Assembly: GCF_027887165.1 (NCBI RefSeq)
Contig: NC_077235.1
Coordinates: 9,860,884-9,924,883 of the forward strand
From: Monodelphis domestica
Lineage: Eukaryota > Chordata > Mammalia > Didelphimorphia > Didelphidae
Direction of reading: 5' to 3'
Length of the DNA stretch: 64,000 nucleotides
A model generated the notes under the pieces. The model saw nothing but the letters and a program-made list of their open reading frames with translations, did no database searches and had not been told where the DNA came from. Positions 55,947 to 64,000 of the stretch are shown in pieces (the stretch's first letter is position 1; each line of letters starts with the position of its first letter). The position numbers were made by a program, and so were the translations under genes.

Positions 55947-56329
55947 CCATATACTTCTAGTAATCAAATTCCACATGTGAATTTCAAATTTAGCTGCAAT
56001 TCAGGGCTTCTGGCAAGGGGAAACAAAAGGAATGGAAACAATATGCTTTACATATTATGTAATATATAAATATATATAAAATATAATGTCATATAAATCT
56101 TCCTTTCCCTGACTTGCTGAATCCCCAAGTATGCTATCACTTGATGTAGCCAACAGCAGCTCACCTCTTCCTGCCCCTTCTCCCATCCATCCAGAAGGAG
56201 TAGCAGTTATACTAGCACACTGATGTTGAACCCAGGCTCAGGCCCAGTTCAACCAATGCCCCTTGGAGACTCTGAACTTCACTGGTCATATGCTACCCAC
56301 CGTTAGTCCTAGAGATTCTCTTGTTTTTC

Positions 56330-57800
56330 TCCCTTGACATGTAGATCCCACACCTTGTCCCTCTGTCACTCCTTCCCCACCACCAATTGTACTCACCCCC
56401 TTCCCTGAGCCCCTGGAAATTCCTGTGCCACAAGGAATAAGCTTCCCTTTGTCCCAGTCCACTTTCTCTCATACTTCTGTCTCCTAGGCTTCTCTGATGA
56501 GATCTTCCCTCTGATGATGCTTCATCCCCTCTCCTGAAGAGAGCTATCCTCTCCAGAACTGTTGGCTCTACTTCTCTCATATTCCCAACATATTGATTCT
56601 TCATGTTTTTTTTAATTTGAATTAATTTATTTAGTCAATTTATAACATTATTCCTTGGTTACAATACTCACTTTATTTCCCTCCTTCCCCTCCACCAACC
56701 ATTCCTGCAGCCGACGCGCAATTTTATTGGATATTACATGTGTCCTTGATCAGAACCTATTTCCATGCTGTTGGTGTTTGTATTGGGATGTTCATTTAGA
56801 GTCCACATCCCCAACCACATCCCCTCGACCCATGTGATCAGGCAGTTGTTTTACTTCTGTGTTTCTACCCCCACAGTGTTTCCTCTGAATGTGGATCGTG
56901 TTCTTTCTCGTAGATGCCACCAAGTTGTTCAGGATCACTGCATTGCCACTAATGGAAAAGTCCATCACATGCAATTGTACCACAGTGTATCCATCTCTGC
57001 CATCACCTTGATTCTTGATAGTGAAATCAGGATACCCTTTGCTCCTCTCTGCATTCTTCCTTTCTGTCTGTCACTCAGCAACTCCTCTGAGATTCACACA
57101 ATCAAAATATTCTTCCTAGTCCAAATCATGGTGGCTATTGCATATCACCCCCCAGGTCATTCTCCTTCCTTTCTCAAGGAATTCAGTTACTGACTCATCA
57201 TCTTCCTTTCCTCCCCAACTCTTGTTCATATAGCGAAGGACTTCAATATTCACAGTGATATTCCCTCTAACTCCTTAACCTCCCAGTTCCTCTAATGCTA
57301 TGACCTATTCCTTCACTCCACTACAGTCACCAAAGGGATGGATGGTCATGCACTGGATCTCAATGTTCTGCTTGCTTAATTTGAACCTCAGACATTCTTC
57401 TATGTGACCATAATCTTCCATCATTCTATTGCTCCCTATGTCTCACACTCCTAAACGTATTCTCATGGAGACCTCTAATTCCTCTACCTTTCAATACTTT
57501 CTCAGGCCATTATTCCTATTTTGATTTCACTTTCCTTTCTCTCCAGTCTCATCCCAGCAGTTAGCCTTTTCAACCCTACCTTGTCCTTTGCTTTGGAACC
57601 CACCCCCAGATGACCCCTCACTACTAATCTCTTGCCACACCTCAGTTCTGTATAACTCCTACCATCTGTTTCCCTGTCAGTGTAGGACTAGCCTCTCCAT
57701 ACTTAGCCAAAATGGCCTTCAGATGACAACCATTCAGTCCATCTATGCAGATGAGATCAATGTCTTTCCACTTTGGTACATTCTACTACTCCCTTGATGG
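56330..57800 (+). mobile_element. L2/L3-clade LINE with an endonuclease remnant, split by an L1
   Basis: About 57180-57470 encodes KDFNIHSDIPSNSLTSQFL, then HSTT.TKGMDGHALDLN. This resembles the GDFN..H and HTLDLV-type motifs of the EEP endonuclease of L2/CR1-like LINEs. The left part (56330-56600) continues on the other side of the L1 insertion. Frames are broken. The exact family is uncertain. Confidence 0.5.
56605..57007 (-). mobile_element. 5'-truncated L1 copy, antisense
   Basis: It consists of the reverse complement of an L1 3'UTR and the very end of ORF2 (TGGATATTACATGTGTCCTT, CACATCCCCAACCACATCCC, AAAAGTCCATCACATGCAAT), beginning with poly-T. The diverged duplication TTGATTCTTCAT (56593-56604) / TTGATTCTTGAT (57008-57019) flanks it. 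Confidence 0.7.
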
Positions 57801-58785
57801 AACCTTGGAAAACCCAGGGGCCACCTCAAATCATGAGGAGATATTGGAGGAGGCTATTAGACTGGAGATATTTGGTCAGAGATCAGTGAGCAAATTTTCC
57901 AAAAATTGGAAAATGAGATTCTAAGCCCTTCTCACAGTGAGGTAATAGAGGACTATTCCATCCTCTGAAGAGAATTTTGGATAACAACAATCCTACCACA
58001 CAAGGTTAGGAGGCCCTGTCAGACATTGCCTCTCAGAGAAAGTGAGAAGGGGAAGACCATCCAGGGCCCATCACTAATTACCATCCTTTTCCTGTCACTC
58101 TCCAACCTCACTATTTCCCAGCCTAAGAAGGAGAGAAGGCTCACTTAGCTATTAAGGAAAATTAAATTTGGAAATCCAAGGTAGCTTTGTTAAAGATCAA
58201 AGAGATTGAGGTATTGAGTGAGAAGAGAGAGGTAATAAAAATGAAAATAAAGGAGAGGCCATTGAAAGAAGATGGTACATCTTTGTGACCTCCTTTGGAT
58301 TTTTCTGGTACCCAGTGTTTTTTGGAGGGAGAAATTTTGAATAGTTTATTATTTAAAAGTTTTAGCTGTCTTCTTCTTCCATATCTACTAAGAGGTAGTA
58401 GAGAGAAGCAGGAAGTGAACTTCTCTTACTCCTGCTCCAAAAAAGTTTGGCATGAGATGAAGATCCTCACAGAATATCTGACCTGGGTCCCAGTGCTGGG
58501 GAAAAAGGCCAAAGGCCAAATAGTATCACCCTATCTCCCTCACAACTGAGGAGGACTTGGGATGCCTACATTCCATCTGGTCCTTTAGCTGCCTTCTGCC
58601 TTCTTTCAAATTACATGTAGTCAAGGTTACTGAGAGCATTTGAACTCAGAACCCTTTGGGCCTGTGTTTTCATTACTAGGCTGCCTAATGTCACATACCC
58701 ATTTCTTTTACCTCAACTTTCTACATAAGATAGAGCTAACAAATGATTTGTGTATTCTTAACCCTTTAGTGGTGTATAATTTTGG
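57801..58785. other. Unassigned stretch
   Basis: No gene or clear repeat. An 84-codon open frame at 58295-58549 has no recognisable family. Confidence 0.4.
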
Positions 58786-58930
58786 AAAGGACCTTAGGAA
58801 TAGTCTTGTCCAGCTCTCTCCATTCTATGGAGGAGACAAATGAGGTCCAGACCAGGGAAGGAATTTGCCTGAGATCATGCAGCTAGTTAATAAGGGAGAG
58901 GGAGAAATGGAACCAAGACTTGTGACTCTT
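58785..58930 (+). mobile_element. MIR-type SINE fragment
   Basis: GGAAAGGACCTTAGGAATAG, CATTCTATGGAGGAGACAAA, TGAGGTCCAGACCAGGGAAG and GAGATCATGCAGCTAGTTAA. Confidence 0.55.
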
Positions 58931-59599
58931 CTTTGAAATGACTAAATAATGGTAGGTTAAGAATGCTAAGGACATGGTCAGATGCTTGCCTTAGCTCCCT
59001 CACTCTAGGGAATGGCCTTTGCTATATGCTATATGATGGGAAGGAGCCTAGGTTCTTTGAGGAATAAGGTTAAATGTCTCGTTTATGTTATTGCAGCTCA
59101 AGGCAGCAGGGTTGCAAGAAGTCTTTTTTCCATGGCCTCACCTTCTGTCTCCTGGCCAGGAACACTTAAATTGGGGCTGAAGTCTGATCAGGGGATCAGA
59201 AAACAGGTTGCAGAGAAACCTGAGTAGGCCTCTGTCTGTGTCAAGTTGTAATAACAGAAGTAGCAATGGTCTTGCCCATAGTAGGTATTTAAGGGATATT
59301 TGTTGGCTCAAAAGAATGGCACGCATTGGAATTAGGGCTTCATCCCAGCTCTGTCACAGCTGGGCTTTTGAGGCTCCAAGTATAGCCAGAGAGTAATCAA
59401 ATACAAATAGTACTGGCTACTAAAACCCCAGGAAATCACAAATGGTACCCTTGGAGTTGATTTCTCCATCATAAAACTGGCTAGTTTGAATGTCATGATT
59501 TTATGTGACTTCCTCGTGGAAAATAAATGATGGTGAAGTACAAGGCACTGGGCAGAAAATGAGATACCAGGAAATTTGCTTTCATCTAGATTACTTCAG

Positions 59600-59845
59600 T
59601 AAGGCAGTGGTTGTAGCAGGCGCCATGCCGGACCTGCAGCATAGAATATCTGGGTTCTACTCCCACCTTTGAGGCTTACTAGCTGGATGACTCTGGGCAA
59701 GTCACATGATTTCCCTGAGCCTGAGTGTCCTCATCTGTGAAAAAAACCCCATGATAATTTCCCTTCCAGGACTGCTCTGAGGCCAGGACAAATATGAGAT
59801 GCGTTTTGTAAGTTTGAAATCATTATATGAGTTATTGCTCATTTT
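59600..59845 (+). mobile_element. CORE-SINE (MIR-type)
   Basis: ATAGAATATCTGGGTTCTAC, TAGCTGGATGACTCTGGGCA, GAGTGTCCTCATCTGTGAAA and CTGCTCTGAGGCCAGG. The sequence before it (58935-59590) is unassigned. Confidence 0.7.
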
Positions 59846-59879
59846 ATTATAGTCAAGAAGATGTCAGGCAGCCTGAAGG

Positions 59880-60600
59880 TACATTTATGAACCACCTACT
59901 ATTCTGGCAAGTCAAAAGCCAGAATTAAGGTTGCTGAGAGAAATATCAATAATCTCAGATATGCAGATGATAGCACTCTAATGGCAGAAAATGAAACGGA
60001 ATTAAACAGCCTCTTGATGAGGGTGAAAGAGGAGACTATAAAAGCTAGGTTGGAGCTTAACAATGAAAAAATCATTAAGATCATGGCTTCTCACTTCCTG
60101 GGAAATAGAAAAAGAAGAAATGGAAGCAGTGTCAGATTTCCTATTCTTAGGCTCAAAGATCACTGCAGATGGTGACTGCAGCCATGAAATTAAAAGACGC
60201 TCACTCCTTGGAAGGAAAGCCATGGCAAATCTGGACAGCATACTAAAAGCCTCAGAGACATCACCTTGCTGACAAAGGTCGGTATAGTCAAAGCCATGGT
60301 TTCTCTAGTAGCAATGTCAGGCTGCAAGAATTGGATGATGAGGAAAGTGGAAGGGCTCAGAATCGATGCTTTCAATGACGCTGGAGAAGACTTTGGAGAG
60401 TCCCTTGGACAGCAAGGACATAACCTAATCCACTTAAAGAAATTAACTCTATTCATTAGAAAGTCAAATACTGAAGTTGTAGTTTAAACACGTTGGCCAC
60501 ATAATGAGAAGCCAGGACTCGCTGGAAAAGATCCTAATGTCTTGGGAAAGATTGAAGGCAAAAGGTCAAAGTGTCTCAACTGCAGGACTTCTGAAAAATG
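59880..60600 (+). mobile_element. RTE-clade LINE fragment (RT end and C terminus)
   Basis: Across two frames the plus strand encodes NNLRYADDSTLMAENETELN, with the YADD active-site motif, then LARLELNNEKIIKIM. It continues with FLFLGSKITADGDCSHEIKR, RSLLGRKAMANLDSILKA and KVGIVKAMVSLVAMSGCKNW. These are signatures of BovB/RTE reverse transcriptases. At least two frameshifts and the loss of the N-terminal two thirds make it a dead 5'-truncated copy. It is the probable autonomous partner type for the RTE-tailed SINEs in this window. Confidence 0.85.
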
Positions 60601-60689
60601 AATCTAATGGAATTGTGGAAAAGAAGCAGCTCATGTATCTGCTAGTATCTTCCCAGCAATCCTTGGCCATGGGTCTAAGGGAGATGGTT

Positions 60690-60810
60690 TTTAGGGCACT
60701 TACTAACTTGTATCTTTGAGTGAATCCCTTCCCTCTCTGGGTTTCAGTTTCCTCATCTATAAAATGAGGATTTTGGACCAGATGACCTTTACAGTTTTGA
60801 TTCCAAATTC
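60690..60810 (+). mobile_element. CORE-SINE fragment
   Basis: TCTCTGGGTTTCAGTTTCCT, CATCTATAAAATGAGGATTT and GGACCAGATGACCTTTACAG. From 60810 to about 61320 nothing further is recognised. Confidence 0.7.
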
Positions 60811-61329
60811 CTCATATCTCAAGAAGTAGGTTTTCCAAAATAAGTACATGGATGTTTTATTCATTCACGTGATCTTCACCAGTATTAGGTCCCCAGAGAA
60901 ACAAAGAAATGTGCCAGATAGCATCCTGGGGCTGGACCGGCTCATAGCTGAGCCGAGCCGAGTGAGACAAAACCTTTCAGTATTACAATGTATAAATACA
61001 TCTGGGATCTAATCATTCTAGTCTTGTCCTTCTTGGGAACCTTTGCCAAGATCTTCCCAGGTACCCACCAAAGAATATATGCCCAAAGGGCTAGGGACCT
61101 TTCTAATGGTCTCTGAGATAAGAGCAAACTAAATTGGAGGAGAGGCAGTATTGCATACTGTACAGAGCTCTGGTCCTCAGGTCAGGAAAATCTCCTGACA
61201 CTGACATCAGCTATGCTATCACTACCACCCAGTGCCCCTAAAGTTGCCCATACTGATATCGCAAGTCTGGACCAAACTAATAAGAAACTAAGAATGCAGG
61301 GCAAGATATATGTCCAAAGAATGGTATGT

Positions 61330-61540
61330 TCTTTCTGTGCTGTAAAAGTTTAGAGGATACAGAGATCATTGTGGGCAGGGGTGGTAGGAAAAAATGGAGG
61401 AAGAATGACTTGAGCAGAGTCTTGAAGACTGGAGAAGATGGGGAGGCGGTGCAGATTCCTGCCAGAGGGTACAGTATGAACAAAAGCCTAGTGGTGGGAA
61501 TGTGCATGATGTATGAAGGAAATGGTAAGATTGGTCTGAC
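61330..61540. mobile_element. Old mammal-wide repeat fragment
   Basis: AATGACTTGAGCAGAGTCTT, GAAGACTGGAGAAGATGGGG, CAGAGGGTACAGTATGAACA and GTCTGACTGGAGTAGAAGGT resemble a common ancient repeat whose name I cannot fix. Confidence 0.4.
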
Positions 61541-61737
61541 TGGAGTAGAAGGTTCATGTTAAAATGTAATAAACAATAGGTTGCTTGAAGGACAAAATGT
61601 AGGAAGAGTAAAATATTGGGGCTGAAACAGTATGTACGTAGATATCCAGGAAGCACTTTTCCTGAGGTTATTCCTACTATATGGAGCAAAGTCACTCCTA
61701 GTACAAGTCACTTAAGTTATACTCTGGACCAGAGATT

Positions 61738-61738
61738 C

Positions 61739-61803
<65 letters not shown>

Positions 61804-61806
61804 CAT
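61738..61806. repeat. (CATA)n(TA)n microsatellite
   Basis: A TA run flanked by ACATA units, about 69 bp. Confidence 0.95.
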
Positions 61807-62625
61807 ATCCAACACATTTGAAGTTTTCTTGGCAAAGATACTGTAGCAGTCCACCCCTAGCTATGGGCACGGGGAACAGTTGGTATGTACAGATTGCCTT
61901 AGAAGAGAGCATGCTCAGTCTTGACCATGCTTAGTGGCTGGGAAAGCCTCTGACCCTTGACCCCAGCTTCCCCCAGGTTAGGCGGGAACACGGGTGTCTT
62001 TGTGCTCACCTGGTTAAGAGAAACCACACCTATACCTTGTCATTAACCAATGATAATCATCCCTATATACTGTGTATATTTGCATATAAATAGCGCCAAG
62101 CCAGCTCCGCCTCGCTCTCTTCTGCTCTTCCTCCCTTCCAACTCGAACTGATGCCTGTCCTTGCTGGAGCCTGACCTTGGGCCAGGCTCCATCTCTAATC
62201 TTTCTCTATCATCTCTCCGACCTGTGTGGTATTGAATCTGGATCTCTGGACTGGTAAAAGCCTTCGGAAGGGTCCTTTGATCAGAGCTTGGCTGTGGCTC
62301 ATTGATAATTAATAAAGACTCATTCCTGCCACCTCATATCTCTACTTCGACTCCATCATCCCCCTCGTGGTATCTAAAACTTCTATCCTTTCTCTATCTT
62401 CCTACCTTAAAGCTTCTCTCTCCCCTCTGAGGAAGCTTTAGATACATAGCAATTGTTTGCCATTTTCTTTTCCAGCTCATTTAACAGATGAGGAAACTGA
62501 GGCAAAAGGGGTAAAGTAACTTTTCCAGAGTCCCATAGCTAATAAGTGTCTGAGGATGGATTTGAACTGAAGATGAATCTTCCCGATTCTAGGCCTGGCA
62601 CTTTATCCACTGTGTCACCTAGCTA
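61807..62625 (-). mobile_element. RTE-tailed SINE, copy 4, split by an LTR
   Basis: In minus orientation the tail part is at 61807-61841 (GAAGTTTTCTTGGCAAAGATAC) and the remainder is at 62441-62625 (TTTGCCATTTTCTTTTCCAG, CAGATGAGGAAACTGAGGC, TAGGCCTGGCACTTTATCCA). The two parts are contiguous in other copies, so the sequence between them is an insertion. Confidence 0.8.
61842..62440 (+). mobile_element. Solo LTR-like element of an endogenous retrovirus
   Basis: The 599-bp insert begins TGTAGCAGTCC and is flanked by GATAC (61837-61841 and 62441-62445). It has a CCAAT box at 62047-62051, a TATA box (TATAAATA) at 62085-62092 and AATAAA at 62311-62316, in LTR order on the plus strand. No gag, pol or env sequence is present, so it is a solo LTR. 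The right edge ends TTTA rather than the usual CA, through mutation or a one-base edge error. Confidence 0.75.
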
Positions 62626-62689
62626 TCCACATATGGATGTGTATGTGCATACACACACGTACACAAACATATATGTACCAGGTGTCCCT

Positions 62690-62850
62690 AGAGTGTTAGT
62701 ATAGTTTTAAGCTTTATATTCTTCATAATCTTATATTTTAGGGGGTCCATGAATTTGGATGGGAAAAAAATTTCATCTTTCTTTTCACTAACTTCTAACT
62801 GAAATTGAGCATTTCCTTCAACTATTTGCAAACCTGATTCTGAGCAAGGT
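62690..62850 (-). mobile_element. Old hAT-like DNA transposon fragment, inverted
   Basis: GGGGGTCCATGAATTTGGAT, TCACTAACTTCTAACTGAAA and TTGAGCATTTCCTTCAACTA are the reverse complement of the element type at 22790-23015. Confidence 0.4.
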
Positions 62851-63590
62851 TCCCTAGGCTTCCCTCTCCTCCCAGCCTGCCCAAGGAGTCCATATGGCCC
62901 AAAGGAGATGAAGAAGCTGCCGGGGATGGGGGTGGGGGATTGGGAACTATTTCATGAAGAAGCTAGCGGCTGAGTGACCTCTTCCAGGAAGAGGACAGGA
63001 GAGAGTACATCCCAGGCATGTAGGAGGTGGTAGCTGAGTGTGGCTTGGAGGTTGATGTACTAGGCACTTGGAGAGCGAGATCCTGACAGATGTGGAGGCC
63101 AGCCAGTGTGCCAAGATGACCAAGCTGGAAATGGAAGGGTGAGTTTGACCCAGCACAAGAAGGTCAGGGTGCAGAGTGGTAGGATTAAGATTAGGAAGGT
63201 AGAGGAGAGGAAGATTGTATCAGAGCATCATCCATTTTAAGAGTCCCAAGGTATTTCAGGGACTGTTTGGACGTAAGCCTATAATGACAATAGGGAAGGA
63301 CAGTAGATGTTCCAGGAGGGAGGTGGCAGTCAGTTCCCCAACAGTTACTATGTGTTGGGTAGCGAGTGGAGAAACCCAAAATGAAATGGCTTCTGCTTGA
63401 CTTCAAGGTGCTTAGATTCTCCTGGCACACTCAGCTTTATGCTGTAGGCCCTGTGGGACTCCCTTCCCTATAGGCTCAGGCAAGTGACTGGCTGGGATTC
63501 TGATTTGTTCAGGCCATCTTGGGACTGCCTTCCATTCTCCCTCTTTGTTGTCACCCTGCATCCCTTGACTAGTGTTTGTACCTTAAAGTT
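62851..63590. other. Unassigned stretch
   Basis: No gene is recognised. Short open frames on both strands at 62947-63156 and 63191-63430 have no family. A mammal-wide repeat scrap may be present near 63335-63420. Confidence 0.35.
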
Positions 63591-63745
63591 TTCCAGCTCA
63601 AATACCTCATTTTACAGATGCTGAAACTTAGGTCCAGAGAGAAGAGACTTGTCCTAGGTCATATAGCTTGTACTTGCAGAGGCAAGATTTCAGCTGGCAG
63701 GTCCTGGGACCCAAACCCTGAGGCCAGCACTGTCTTTCCACTTCA
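63590..63745 (+). mobile_element. MIR-type SINE fragment
   Basis: CTCATTTTACAGATGCTGAA, ACTTAGGTCCAGAGAGAAGA, GGTCATATAGCTTGTACTTG and CCAGCACTGTCTTTCCACTT. The last 250 bp of the window hold nothing that I recognise. Confidence 0.6.
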
Positions 63746-64000
63746 CTAGCTATGCATTCCACCCTGAGTCGTCCCCCCCACCCCCGACTCCCCTTAATTC
63801 ACTACTGAAGCATAAGTGGAGGGCCATTCCAGAAATGAGTACAGATGTGCTTTCATTGTTTGTGGGCTTACAGCAGCCAAGGCTAAGTAGGAGGTGCTGG
63901 GAGAGAAAAAGAAAAACTCAAGCAAAGGTCTCATGATGTCAGTTTGGAGGCTGCCTTCTATTCCTAGCTCTCCCACTGAGTGAGCTGGCAATCCGTGGGT

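Noticed and set aside
56293-56604. 103-codon minus-strand open frame
   Set aside because: It is antisense to a decayed LINE and ends at an L1 insertion point.

Overview
The window looks like marsupial nuclear DNA, most likely from a didelphid opossum such as Monodelphis. The evidence is six copies of the roughly 200-bp tRNA-derived marsupial SINE that begins GGGGCAGCTGGGTAGCTCAG, abundant CORE-SINEs, RTE-tailed SINEs, L2 and marsupial-type L1 elements, and one hAT element with the termini of the horizontally transferred SPIN family, which is known from opossum. The species is an inference. There are no bacterial genes, and almost all long open frames are transposon remnants or low-complexity shadows.

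One host gene is recognisable: TMEM35A (NACHO), on the minus strand. Exon 1 (40 codons, 12631-12750) and exon 2 (124 codons plus stop, 8225-8599) are joined by a 4.03-kb phase-0 intron with GT and AG ends. The predicted protein is 164 aa. The intron side of exon 1 is a CpG-rich block (11.2-12.5 kb). A second CpG island at 16.25-16.83 kb has no assigned gene and runs into a polypurine tract of about 0.5 kb. Human TMEM35A is on Xq22.1, so the window may be X-linked; its human neighbours TRMT2B and CENPI were not recognised here.

Layout: 1-3.1 kb, half-L1-like and L1 remnants with a SINE. 3.1-8.2 kb, CORE-SINE, L2, and the probable TMEM35A 3'UTR. 8.2-12.95 kb, TMEM35A. 13-33 kb, an old landscape of L2, L3/CR1-like, MIR/CORE-SINE, SINE and hAT remnants separated by unassigned sequence. 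33.4-50.7 kb, a nested L1 cluster. 50.7-64 kb, older L1, L2 and MIR remnants, an RTE LINE 3' half, and a solo-LTR-like element inserted in an RTE-tailed SINE.

The clearest structural story is the L1 nest. A plus-strand full-length L1 (36125-42725, including a 3'-transduced tail) lies inside a minus-strand L1 (34210-45815), which lies inside an older minus-strand L1 (33424-50670). The two inner insertions have target-site duplications of 16 and 15 bp. The older L1 also carries a SINE and the SPIN element, which gives a relative order of events. No undescribed functional system was found. The strongest leads are the L1 3' transduction, the SPIN copy with an unusual interior, the unassigned CpG island, and a 220-bp direct repeat at 30.1 and 32.7 kb.
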